Positions 15,399 through 23,923 are shown, numbered from the stretch's first letter. The stretch is 64,000 nucleotides of DNA from Rhodococcoides fascians A25f (GCF_000760935.2 NZ_CP049744.1:248001-312000), one strand, 5' to 3'. Translations and numbers: made by a program. Notes: generated from the letters alone by a model not told the origin.

Positions 15399-17798
15399 AT
15401 GATGCTGGCATCGGCGAACCTTCGCACTCATTGGAGAAGCTTTCTGGCAACACTGCTGGCCACGACGTTCGGGGTTGCCCTGATGAGCGCGACGCTCATC
15501 ATCTACGACTCCGCACGACCGGTGGTTCAGCCGCGGCTGGAGGGTGCGGCGCTACTCGCATTGCCCGCGCAGGCCGTGAACGAGTTCGGCAACACGGCGG
15601 ACTTCATTCCCTGGAGTGCAGAGCGGGCTCGGCAGGTTGCCGCCGATCTCGGTGCCGTGCCCGGAGTGGAGGCAGTCGTCACCGATAGGTCTTTCTATGC
15701 CCAGCCGTTCATCGACGGTGCACCGGTCGAGGACGAGAGAGCGCAGGACGCTGGACACGGTTGGGCAAGTGCGCAATTGACACCCCTTCGGTTGACATCG
15801 GGGGCTGCACCGACGAACCCCGACCAGATTGTTGTCTCCGATTCACTGGGTCTCGCGGTAGGCGACACGGTCTCGGTCAATCTCGCCGCGGGGCTCGAGA
15901 ACTTCGCGGTGGCGGGAACGCAGGACGGGCCAGGGCTCTATTTCGCTGACGAACGTGCCGCGCAGCTGGACCCCGGTGTACGCGCTATAGGCGTCGTAGC
16001 GACGCCCGATGGGCGGTTGGACGATCTCGAGACAAGGGTCGAAGAAAAGCTGGGTGACGGGGGACGAGTGGCCACTGGCACCGATCGCGCAGCGCTGGAG
16101 CCCGAGTTCGTCTCGCACCGGCGGAATCTGGGCACTCAGCTGATCGTCGCGATGGCCACCATCGGCCTGTTCACGACCGTCTTCGTTGTGGGATCGACAT
16201 TCGCCCTCGCGACATCCGAACGCCGACGGGAGATCGCCCTGCTGCGAACCATCGGTGCTGCCACGGGACAAGTACGACGCTTGGTGCTCGGAGAGGCCGC
16301 GGTCATCGGCCTCGTGGGTGGTCTCGTCGGTGCAGGCCTCGGCATCGCAGCGTCACCTGCGCTGCGAATGTTGCTGCTGAAACTCGACGTTCAACCGCCG
16401 GAGTTGCAGGTTCGGATATCGGCGTGGCCTCTACTGGTGGCGGTGAGCATCGGCATCACCGTGGCGTTGATCGGTGCCTGGATGCCCGCTCGATCGGCCG
16501 CCACAGTGGATCCCATCGAGGCCCTTCTCGATGCCGCCGTCGAACGACGTCCCATGACGACGCTGCGCTGGCTCATCGGGCTTGCCTCGCTCATCGGTGG
16601 TCTGGGTGCGACGGTGTCGACAGCAACAGCGGCTACCGACAGCAGAGTGAATACCGCGGTCGCTGCGGCCATGCTGCTGATCCTGGCTGCGGCGCTACTT
16701 GCGCCGATCGTGATCGGGCCGATCGCCGGCGTCGTGACTCGGCCGTTCACACGGCGCTCTCGATCGGCGGCATCGATGCTGGTCAGAGCGGAGCTAATGA
16801 CGGGGTCACGCCGTGCGGCCGCTACCGTGGCTCCGGTGATTGCCGCCGTCGGCTTCGCGGTGCTGCTGAGCGGAATGGTGCAGACGATGGCCGTGGCGTA
16901 TCCGGCCGAGCAGACCGAGCAGTTGCGCGGACTGGCAGCCGTGACCCCCGATGGAACCGGGGGTCTGAGCGATCAGGTGGTAGCCGAAACAGCGGCGGGT
17001 CCGGTAGGAACAACTGCCGGACTACCGTCACGCGTATTCGTTCCTGGACCTGACGGCACCGTGACCGTCGTCGACGCCGTCGGCAGCCTCGATGAACGGT
17101 GCGCCGCACCGGGGCGGGCAGTGCTGGACGAGGCAACAGCGAGTCTGTTCGATGTGCGGGCCGGCGAGGAGATGTCGGTGACCTTCGCAGACGGTCGTTC
17201 CGAGAGCGTGGTGGTGTCGCAGGTGCTCCCGCTCGACCCCGCGCGTGGTGCATTCGTGCTGCCGCGCGCACTGGTACGCGATCATGATCCGTCGGCATTG
17301 ACCGAGGTCGTGTTCGTTCCGGAAGACATGGCACCGACACACTTGACCGCAGGTGCGAGGGTCGAAGACGCACACAGTTTCGCGTTGCAGGACTACATGG
17401 TCGACGCGCGCCTCACCAATTGGCTTGCGGCCGTGCTCATCACAATGGGCGTCGGGTACAGCGGTCTCGCGGTGGCAAACAGCACGGCTATATCGGCGTA
17501 CCGACGCAAGGACGATATTTCCGTCCTGAGAGCGTCCGGTGGAACCGACCGGCAACTGCTGACGAAGGCCGTCGGCGAGACTGGTGTGATTGTTCTGATC
17601 GGCTCTGCGCTCGGGGTGATGGTCACCGTGCCTCCACTGCTGGCGATGGCGGCCGGCTTGTCTCAGGTGACCGAAACCGTAGTGGGCCTGCAGATGTCGT
17701 GGTCGACGGTGCTGTGGGTGGTCTCGGGATGTTGGGCTCTGGCGACGACGGCAACCGTGCTGGTGACCCGACGGGGACTACGGGTACGGACCGGATAG
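15399..17798 (+). CDS. FtsX/MacB-family ABC transporter permease
   Basis: A 799-residue permease with the duplicated FtsX architecture: an N-terminal helix, a large extracellular domain, three helices (about residues 245-365) with the typical ERRREIALLRTIGAATGQVRRLVLGEA coupling motif, a central linker pair of helices, a second extracellular domain, and three final helices with AYRRKDDISVLRASGGTDRQLL. Such permeases move lipids or peptides, or sense antimicrobial peptides, with a MacB-like ATPase. It starts at the ATGA that overlaps the restored stop of the ATPase gene, which supports original coupling of the two. Confidence 0.9.
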   Translation: MMLASANLRTHWRSFLATLLATTFGVALMSATLIIYDSARPVVQPRLEGAALLALPAQAVNEFGNTADFIPWSAERARQVAADLGAVPGVEAVVTDRSFYAQPFIDGAPVEDERAQDAGHGWASAQLTPLRLTSGAAPTNPDQIVVSDSLGLAVGDTVSVNLAAGLENFAVAGTQDGPGLYFADERAAQLDPGVRAIGVVATPDGRLDDLETRVEEKLGDGGRVATGTDRAALEPEFVSHRRNLGTQLIVAMATIGLFTTVFVVGSTFALATSERRREIALLRTIGAATGQVRRLVLGEAAVIGLVGGLVGAGLGIAASPALRMLLLKLDVQPPELQVRISAWPLLVAVSIGITVALIGAWMPARSAATVDPIEALLDAAVERRPMTTLRWLIGLASLIGGLGATVSTATAATDSRVNTAVAAAMLLILAAALLAPIVIGPIAGVVTRPFTRRSRSAASMLVRAELMTGSRRAAATVAPVIAAVGFAVLLSGMVQTMAVAYPAEQTEQLRGLAAVTPDGTGGLSDQVVAETAAGPVGTTAGLPSRVFVPGPDGTVTVVDAVGSLDERCAAPGRAVLDEATASLFDVRAGEEMSVTFADGRSESVVVSQVLPLDPARGAFVLPRALVRDHDPSALTEVVFVPEDMAPTHLTAGARVEDAHSFALQDYMVDARLTNWLAAVLITMGVGYSGLAVANSTAISAYRRKDDISVLRASGGTDRQLLTKAVGETGVIVLIGSALGVMVTVPPLLAMAAGLSQVTETVVGLQMSWSTVLWVVSGCWALATTATVLVTRRGLRVRTG

Positions 17799-17828
17799 CC
17801 GTGGGCAACCGAGAATGTATGTGCGCAT

Positions 17829-18215
17829 TCAGTTTTCTGGAGCGAGTGCAGTGATGTTCGCGGATGTCCGGTCATCGGTAGCCTCGGTCTCGTCGAAATA
17901 GCGACGAAAGAGCATCCGCATGGATTCGATGACCTCGACGTGCTGTTGAAGAATGATGTCGAGAGACCGATCGGTGCCGGTGGCGAGACGCATGAATTTG
18001 CCTTGCAAATCCTGGGCGGATTTGAAGTCGCCCCAGTCTTGGAATTCGCCCAGCTGGGTCGCCTGTGCGTGCATCTTTTGAAGGTGAGCGAGGTAGGTGA
18101 CACAGGCTGCGTCGCATTTCGCGGCGACATCGGCGGGAATGGTGATCGTGCCGGCGTCGGCTTGGGCGTTCAGGTCTTGCCAATGTGCGATGAGGTTCGG
18201 CTGGGCGTCGGTCAC
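17829..18215 (-). CDS. Small helical protein of unknown function, module copy 2
   Basis: A 128-residue protein, the same length as the copy at 13436-13822 and largely identical at both ends (AHWQ-LNAQA, IPADVAAKCDAACVTYL, IESMRMLFRRYFDET, ITAL-PEN), with divergence mainly in residues about 45-75. It starts with GTG at 18215. The pair of Cys spaced by four residues is conserved. It follows the second DUF3558 gene after 26 bases, exactly as in copy 1. Confidence 0.8.
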   Translation of the reverse strand: MTDAQPNLIAHWQDLNAQADAGTITIPADVAAKCDAACVTYLAHLQKMHAQATQLGEFQDWGDFKSAQDLQGKFMRLATGTDRSLDIILQQHVEVIESMRMLFRRYFDETEATDDRTSANITALAPEN

Positions 18216-18241
18216 AGTCTCGGCATCCTTCGATCGAAGAT

Positions 18242-18793
18242 CTAGCTGGGAAATTCGGAATCGAGCTTTGTGACCGTGGAGTTGAGCTCCGTGCACGGGT
18301 CGTACGCCGGTTTGCGGACGAGTGCGCCAGTGATCCAAGTTGCTCTTATCAATTCCGGTCCGGCGGTGAACGCGACACCGCAGTTGCGCGTCGAATCGGC
18401 ATTGACCTGCTGATACTGGATGGCGTTGCGAGTGCCCACTCGAACGGGCTGGAGTCGATCGAAAGTACTCGGTTCGTCGATGTAGTCGATGCTTTCGAGC
18501 CCGACGAAGATCGAGAAGTAGTACACACCGGTTGGTGCCTGGTTCTCCCAACCACAAATCTTGAATCCGTATTGATCGCGTCCGAAGATTCCCGACTCCT
18601 TCGTCTCCACGTTCAATCCCGCTCGCTCGATTGCCTCGTCGGGGATGGTGCAGGGATCCCATGGCGTAGTTGGTGCCGCGACGGTGGTGCTGGTTTCCAC
18701 CCGCGGCGTCGATTCCCCTTCGGTAGTGCTCGAGCAGCCCGCGATCAGCAGAAGTGTCGCCATCATCGGGATCCATCGACGTGCCCTGCGCAT
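18242..18793 (-). CDS. DUF3558 lipoprotein, module copy 2
   Basis: A 183-residue lipoprotein with lipobox LIAGC (Cys20) and the DUF3558 core TPWDPCTIPDEAIERAGLN, VETKESGIFGRDQYGFKICGWE and SIFVGLESIDYID. Length and gene spacing equal those of copy 1 at 13849-14400. The middle of the domain is nearly identical, and the region after about residue 130 has diverged. The two modules lie in the same orientation on either side of the MacB-like transporter genes, so they arose by tandem duplication with intervening sequence or by two insertions. Confidence 0.87.
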   Translation of the reverse strand: MRRARRWIPMMATLLLIAGCSSTTEGESTPRVETSTTVAAPTTPWDPCTIPDEAIERAGLNVETKESGIFGRDQYGFKICGWENQAPTGVYYFSIFVGLESIDYIDEPSTFDRLQPVRVGTRNAIQYQQVNADSTRNCGVAFTAGPELIRATWITGALVRKPAYDPCTELNSTVTKLDSEFPS

Positions 18794-19048
18794 TGCTCTT
18801 GTCCGTTCCTCGAGAACACCTACGTTCTTGGACGCGGCGGGGCTCGTGATGGTTCCACTACCTTCGCTTCGAACCTGGGCGATCAGAATCGCAATCCACC
18901 GGCGGGTAGTCGCGCGCGGTGGACGATAGTGAACCATCAGGTGCGGCCACAGATCTCCGATGTCATGGGCGCACTCGAATCGATCCTTCCGTGACGGTCC
19001 CGCGGGCAACGCGCTGACAGATCGGCGTCGATTTGGCATGGTGGAGGG

Positions 19049-19210
19049 ATGCAGCGGCGCGTGGGCGAGAGTTGGTCCGCGGGACCGGTCTCAGGGGTAA
19101 CCCCTGGGTACATCACGAAAATCGAGCACTGCGTCCGAAGCAGCTCTGCACGCTCCGCGTGCTCGCCTGCTCCGAGGACGAAAGATTTCGGTCGCCCCGC
19201 GTCGTTGCAT
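19049..19210 (+). ncRNA. Candidate retron msr-msd RNA
   Basis: This 162-base segment has the layout of a retron RNA gene. Its ends are complementary over 19 pairs (19049-19068 with 19192-19210), with two G-U pairs and one bulged T, like the a1/a2 arms. Inside are two short hairpins (GGTCC-GCG-GGACC at 19074-19086; CAGGGG-TAA-CCCCTG at 19092-19106), as in msr. After a single-stranded stretch comes a 49-base hairpin at 19132-19180 (CGTCC, AGCAG and GCACGC pairing with GCGTGC, CTGCT and GGACG), resembling msd. The RNA ends 47 bases before a retron-type reverse transcriptase. The branching G cannot be fixed from sequence alone. Confidence 0.72.
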
Positions 19211-19233
19211 GTCACAGCCTTGCATGTCACAGC
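19205..19233 (+). repeat. 14-bp tandem direct repeat at the end of the retron RNA
   Basis: TTGCATGTCACAGC occurs twice (19205-19218 and 19220-19233) with one base between. The first copy supplies the outer part of the a2 arm (TGCAT), and the second could pair with the same a1 bases. This gives two alternative ends to the outer stem. Confidence 0.8.
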
Positions 19234-19257
19234 GCTGCACCCGATCGGTAGCCGCCT

Positions 19258-20520
19258 GTGACCGAACGCGAATTGACCCCACGGGCGGCCGCGACTTTGG
19301 CGCGGTTGGCCGCCGAGGCCGAGTGGACGCGGTCGGGGCTCGAGGTTGCGTTCGCACGTTTCATGCCCGAAAGAGCCTCGTGGCTCGCAGACCGAATCAT
19401 CAATCTGTATTCCAGCCCGCCTTTCGACGAGGCATCGATTTTCGTTCTGCTACGCGATCTTCCGTTCATCCCGGAACCCTCCGTGTCCTCGCAGCGACCG
19501 AAGACGAGCTCCGGCTTCAAGCCCTGGCGATTCGAGGTACCACGGTACGAAACGACCGGTCAGCTTGCACGGTCTCTCGACCTGACGATCTCCGAAATGG
19601 AATGGTTCGCTGACCTGCAGGGCAGGCTACGTACTGCGCCGTTCCCGTTGCAGCACTATCGATCTGCACGACTCGACAAACGTCAGGGCATTCGATTGCT
19701 GGAAGTGCCGAAACCGCGCCTGCGTGAGATACAGCGAAAGATACTGCGCCGCATACTCGATCGAATTCCAGCTCACCCGGCTGCGCACGGGTTCAGGAAG
19801 GCCCGCAGCCCGCGTACCTTCGCGATGCCGCATTCCGAACGCGACGTGGTGATCTCGGTGGATCTCCGACGCTTCTTTCCGTCCATCGGGTTCGATCGCG
19901 TGGTCGCGATCTTCGAGGCGGTCGGTTATCCCAGGAAGGTCGCGGCGAATCTCGCCGCGCTGTGCACCACGGTGACCCCGGCCCGCGAATTGGTCGGCGT
20001 GGACCGTCCCACTTCGGCGCGGCTTCGCGCCACCCACTTGCCGCAGGGCGCGCCCACGTCACCCGCGTTGGCGAATCTGGCTGCGCGACAGCTCGATATC
20101 CGGGCCGCAGGCCTGGCCCGGTCCGTCGGCGCTCGCTACAGCCGATACGCCGACGATCTGGCGTTCTCCGGTGGTGCAGACATCGACGTGGACAGACTGC
20201 TGTGGCTGATTTCGCAGATTGCACACGACGAAGGCTTCACGATTCATCCCGACAAGACCAGGGTTCGACGCGCTCATCAGCGACAACAGCTGACCGGGCT
20301 CGTCGTCAACTCGTGGCCGGCAGTACCCCGAGAGGAATACGACAATCTCAGGGCACTGCTGCACAACTGCATCAGCACCGGACCAGCTGAGCAGAACCTG
20401 CATGACCACAACGACTTTCGAGCACACGTCTACGGACGTATCGCCCGGATCGGCGAGACGAACGAGACGCGTCGCGCAAAGTTATTATCCATGGCGTCTG
20501 GGGTCCGATGGTTCGAGTAG
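19258..20520 (+). CDS. Retron-type reverse transcriptase
   Basis: A 420-residue RNA-directed DNA polymerase. About 110 N-terminal residues of unknown role precede the RT domain. RT motifs are visible in order: EVPKPRLREIQRKIL and AAHGFRKARS (RT1-2), VVISVDLRRFFPSIGFDRV with Asp202 (RT3), LPQGAPTSPALANL at 262-275 (RT4), RYADDLAFSG with Asp299/Asp300 (RT5), and GFTIHPDKT (RT6). LTGLVVN at 345-351 is the place of the retron VTG motif. There is no maturase or HNH domain, which argues against a group II intron. It starts with GTG at 19258, just after the structured RNA, so both are probably on one transcript. Confidence 0.9.
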   Translation: MTERELTPRAAATLARLAAEAEWTRSGLEVAFARFMPERASWLADRIINLYSSPPFDEASIFVLLRDLPFIPEPSVSSQRPKTSSGFKPWRFEVPRYETTGQLARSLDLTISEMEWFADLQGRLRTAPFPLQHYRSARLDKRQGIRLLEVPKPRLREIQRKILRRILDRIPAHPAAHGFRKARSPRTFAMPHSERDVVISVDLRRFFPSIGFDRVVAIFEAVGYPRKVAANLAALCTTVTPARELVGVDRPTSARLRATHLPQGAPTSPALANLAARQLDIRAAGLARSVGARYSRYADDLAFSGGADIDVDRLLWLISQIAHDEGFTIHPDKTRVRRAHQRQQLTGLVVNSWPAVPREEYDNLRALLHNCISTGPAEQNLHDHNDFRAHVYGRIARIGETNETRRAKLLSMASGVRWFE

Positions 20521-20570
20521 CGCGAATGGGGTAGGCGACTCCGAACCACTCATTCCTCCGAGGAGCCGCT

Positions 20571-20846
20571 ATGAACGACCTGACCTTCACCATCGGACGC
20601 GAGGAGTTGGTGATCCGTCAGCGATGGGAAGTAGTCAGCATCATCAACGACATCCTCGTTGCGGTCTGGTTCATCATCGGCAGCATCCTGTTCTTCCACG
20701 AGAGCACCACCGTGGCCGGCACGTGGTTGTTCCTCCTCGGAAGTATCGAACTGCTCATCCGGCCGATGATCCGCCTCGCCCGGCGCGTGCATCTCACCAG
20801 GATCGGGCGCGGCCAGTCGGCCGCGGACAGCGACGAGGACTACTGA
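20571..20846 (+). CDS. YrhK-like membrane protein with two helices
   Basis: A 91-residue protein with a YrhK-type domain: IRQRWEVVSIINDILVAVWFIIGSILFF, then WLFLLGSIELLIRPMIRLARR. The two hydrophobic stretches form a helical hairpin, with a charged acidic tail. A clear GAGGAG box precedes the ATG. It begins 50 bases after the reverse transcriptase stop on the same strand. YrhK-like proteins are widespread and of unknown function, so it may be unrelated. However, some retrons use small two-helix membrane proteins as effectors, and this gene is in the right place. Confidence 0.8.
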   Translation: MNDLTFTIGREELVIRQRWEVVSIINDILVAVWFIIGSILFFHESTTVAGTWLFLLGSIELLIRPMIRLARRVHLTRIGRGQSAADSDEDY

Positions 20847-20864
20847 CCGCAGGCCCGATACGCC

Positions 20865-22997
20865 TCAGAGGGCTCGCACCCGCAGCAGAACCCCGGTCTG
20901 CGGGAACAGCACCGGAAGAGCCACGCCCGCCTGCGCCAGCATCGACCCCGACAGCTCGACTGTCCCGCCGTCGGCGATCCAGGGTGGAAGTTCGATGCCG
21001 TTGCCCAGGTCGCTGAGCTCCCGCACGAACTCGACGCGGTACCGAACATGTGGATCCAGACCCGGGAGTCGGACGCGATCGGTACGGTCCTCGGGCGAGG
21101 TATCCATCCGCACTACCGAGTATGCGGCCTCCGACAGATCCGCCGCCACGACTCCGTGTACCCAGACACTCGGGTCGGGATGGTCGGCGCGCACAACATC
21201 GCCGGAGTGCAACAGCCCGCGCAATTCCTTGTACAGCCCGGTCCACGTCGTCAGGTACTCGTGGTCCTCGGACGACAGTTCGGTGACGTCCATCTCCAGC
21301 CCTGCGTGGCCGAACAGTGATGTCAGGCAACGGAACTGGAGAGTGGACCATCGGCCCGACGTATGCGCGATCTGCGGACCGACATGCGAGCCGATCAACT
21401 CCGGCGGCAACAACTGCGTCGTCCACCGTTGCAAGCGTTGACGTTCGAGCGGATCGTTGGTGTCCGACGCCCAGACGCGGTCGGTGTGTTCAAGTACCTC
21501 CAGATCGATGCGGGCACCGCCCGATGCACAGGACTCGAACTCGACCTGTGGATGGCGGGATCGCAAGGCGTCGAGCAATCGATAGAACGCCGAGGTCTGT
21601 GCGTGCACCGCAGCGCGACCGTCGGAATCGACCGCCAGCATCAGGTCCCGGTTGTGGTCCCACTTCACGTAGTCCGGCCGCTCGTTGGTCAACACCGCAT
21701 CGATGGCCGAGAGGAGATAGTCGAATACGTCGTCACGGGTCAGGTCCAGTACGTGCTGATGACGCCATTCGAGGGGAATGCGGTCCGGCGCTGCGAGCAG
21801 CCAATCGGGATGTGCCCGAGCCATATCGGAGTCCAGGTTGACCATCTCGGGCTCGAACCACAGGCCGGGGCTCATCCCGAGCGTTCGGACGTGATCGAAG
21901 AGCGGGGCCAGGCCATCGGGCCAGACCCCCTCGTCCACCTGCCAGTCACCGAGACCGGCTCGATCGTCACGTCGGTGGCGGAACCAACCGTCGTCGAGCA
22001 CAAATCGCTCGACTCCCACGCGCGCGGCGACATCGGCGATACCGCGAAGCCGGGTGAGATCGTGGTCGAAGTAGACGCCTTCCCACACGTTGAGCACCAC
22101 CGGCCGCGGCGACGAGGGATGCGCCGGACGGGAGCGCATCCAGCGGTGCAGCGAGTGCGCCGAACCGTCAAGTCCAACAGCCGAATAAACGAAATGTACC
22201 CACGGCGTCGAGTAGGTCTCGCCGGTCTGCAACACCACCTCACCGGGCGCGAGTAGTTCACCACCGCCCAGAACGCCCGAGGCCTGACCGGCCCGCTCGG
22301 GAAGCCGCTCGGCCAGGTGCAGGTGATCCCCGCTCCACGCGACGTGGGCACCCCACACCTCGCCGCTGCGGAAGCCGAAGCCCTCGCTGCCTGCGGTGAG
22401 AACCAGGGTGGCGTCGTGCCCCGTTCGTCCGCGGCGCGACGCGCGCACCACCGCACCGTGGTCGAACCGTCGACGCTGCGGAGTGCGCTCGCGGCAATGA
22501 CGGCCCGTCAGATCGAGGAGTTCTGTTGCGGTGTCCGGCAACGGCATCAGGGTCACAACGCCGTCGACGGTCAGGGGTCCACCGTTCACGTTCTGGATAC
22601 CCTGACGAACGCGCAGTGATCCGCCGACCTCGAGGGACAACTCGATCGACCACGAAATGCCCAGCTCGCTATCGGAAGCGGCCACAGTGCAACCGAATTC
22701 GGTCGCGGAGATCGTCACTTCAGCCCAGCGCGGGTATTGCACCGAACCGTCACGATGCATCGCCAGAGCCGGGGTGCCCTGCCAGGCGTCGTCGCCGCCG
22801 GGTGCGAGGGTGAGCCACCGCGGCACATCCACACTCGAGTGCGGAACCGCCGGTATTGCTGCCCTGCGTAGTTCGGCGAGGTCGTGTTCGGTGAGCTCAC
22901 CGAGATCGGAGCCCCAGTGCAGCACGGCGGGAACGGCGGTGGACGACGGTCCGAGGATCACCATGACGCCGTCGCGGCGCAGGACGGTGAAGCTCAC
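20865..22997 (-). CDS. Alpha-galactosidase, glycoside hydrolase family 36
   Basis: A 710-residue GH36 enzyme hydrolysing terminal alpha-galactosides such as melibiose or raffinose. An N-terminal beta-sandwich precedes the barrel. The nucleophile Asp447 lies in YVKWDHNRD and the acid/base Asp512 in ASDTNDPLERQ. Other family blocks are FVLDDGWF, PGLWFEPEMV and FESCASGGARIDLEV. There is no signal peptide, so it acts in the cytoplasm on imported sugar. It overlaps the upstream permease gene by four bases and is the last gene of the uptake operon. Confidence 0.92.
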   Translation of the reverse strand: MSFTVLRRDGVMVILGPSSTAVPAVLHWGSDLGELTEHDLAELRRAAIPAVPHSSVDVPRWLTLAPGGDDAWQGTPALAMHRDGSVQYPRWAEVTISATEFGCTVAASDSELGISWSIELSLEVGGSLRVRQGIQNVNGGPLTVDGVVTLMPLPDTATELLDLTGRHCRERTPQRRRFDHGAVVRASRRGRTGHDATLVLTAGSEGFGFRSGEVWGAHVAWSGDHLHLAERLPERAGQASGVLGGGELLAPGEVVLQTGETYSTPWVHFVYSAVGLDGSAHSLHRWMRSRPAHPSSPRPVVLNVWEGVYFDHDLTRLRGIADVAARVGVERFVLDDGWFRHRRDDRAGLGDWQVDEGVWPDGLAPLFDHVRTLGMSPGLWFEPEMVNLDSDMARAHPDWLLAAPDRIPLEWRHQHVLDLTRDDVFDYLLSAIDAVLTNERPDYVKWDHNRDLMLAVDSDGRAAVHAQTSAFYRLLDALRSRHPQVEFESCASGGARIDLEVLEHTDRVWASDTNDPLERQRLQRWTTQLLPPELIGSHVGPQIAHTSGRWSTLQFRCLTSLFGHAGLEMDVTELSSEDHEYLTTWTGLYKELRGLLHSGDVVRADHPDPSVWVHGVVAADLSEAAYSVVRMDTSPEDRTDRVRLPGLDPHVRYRVEFVRELSDLGNGIELPPWIADGGTVELSGSMLAQAGVALPVLFPQTGVLLRVRAL

Positions 22998-23923
22998 TTG
23001 TTGGCACCCATCGTCAGACCGGACACGAAATGGCGTTGCAGCGCAATGAAAACCAGCACCGTCGGCAGCGCCACCAGTACCGAGCCCGCCGCGAGCAGGT
23101 TGGTGTCGGTGAAGAAGCTGCCCTGCAGATTCTGCAGCGCCGTTGTCACCGGAAGCTTGTCACCGCTGACCATCAGGGCCAGGGCCCAGAAGAAGTCGTT
23201 GTAGATCCACGTCACCATGAGGGTGGCGAGTGCGGCCAGCGCGGGCCGGCACAGCGGCATGACGACCTGCCAGTACTGCCGGAACAAGCCTGCGCCGTCG
23301 ACGGTCGCGGCCTCGAGCAGTTCGTACGGCACGGTTTTCATGTAGTTGCTGAGCACGAAGACGCAGAAGCCCGTCTGGAAGGCGACGTGCACGATGATCA
23401 GGCCCCAGTAGCTGTCGTACAGCGAGCCCGAGGAACTCATCCAGTACGGAACCGGAATTGCGTTGTACAGCCGGAACAAAGGGGTCAGCAGGGTCTGCTG
23501 CGGCAGCAGGTTGCCGGCGATGAACACCGCCAGCATGAAGATGTTGAACTTCCAGCTGAAGCGCGCCAGGATGAACGCCGCCATCGAGCCGAAGAAGAGG
23601 ATGAGCAGCACCGACGGAACGGTGATGATCATCGAGTTGAGGAAGTAGTGCGGGATGCCGCCGATCTGCCACGAGTCGATGTAGTTGTCGAACGTGAAGC
23701 CGCCCACCGACAGGTACCCGTTGAGCAGCACGTAGTCGTAGTCGCGGAACGAGTTGTACACCGCCCACACCAGTGGGAACAGCCAGGCCAGCGCCATGAC
23801 CGTCAGCAGCACGTAGATCGCGATCTGTGCGGTGCCCGCGCGTCGACGATTGGCGACGGCGGCCCGGTTGCGGGTCAGTGGATCGCGCTCGGGAGGTGCT
23901 GTGCGCGTGAGTGAAGTGGTCAT
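22994..23923 (-). CDS. Carbohydrate ABC transporter permease, MalG-type
   Basis: A 309-residue inner-membrane permease with six helices. The EAA motif that docks the ATPase is ELLEAATVDGAGLFRQYWQVVMPLCRPAL. The N-terminal 30 residues are cytoplasmic and Arg-rich. It pairs with the MalF-type gene immediately upstream (stop and start overlap as TGATG) to form the channel for a galactoside. The cognate ATPase is probably the MsmK/UgpC-type gene at 31553, as none lies in this operon. Confidence 0.92.
   Translation of the reverse strand: MTTSLTRTAPPERDPLTRNRAAVANRRRAGTAQIAIYVLLTVMALAWLFPLVWAVYNSFRDYDYVLLNGYLSVGGFTFDNYIDSWQIGGIPHYFLNSMIITVPSVLLILFFGSMAAFILARFSWKFNIFMLAVFIAGNLLPQQTLLTPLFRLYNAIPVPYWMSSSGSLYDSYWGLIIVHVAFQTGFCVFVLSNYMKTVPYELLEAATVDGAGLFRQYWQVVMPLCRPALAALATLMVTWIYNDFFWALALMVSGDKLPVTTALQNLQGSFFTDTNLLAAGSVLVALPTVLVFIALQRHFVSGLTMGANK

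Noticed and set aside
13436..18215. The 128-residue proteins as ESX (WXG100) substrates
   Set aside because: Size and helicity fit loosely, but there is no WXG turn, no C-terminal secretion motif of the YxxxD/E type and no ESX genes nearby.
18937..19230. Minus-strand frame across the retron RNA locus
   Set aside because: No ribosome-binding site or domain, and the region is dominated by paired RNA structure.
19258..20520. Group II intron reverse transcriptase
   Set aside because: No maturase (X) or endonuclease domain and no intron RNA domains V/VI downstream. The gene is compact like retron RTs.
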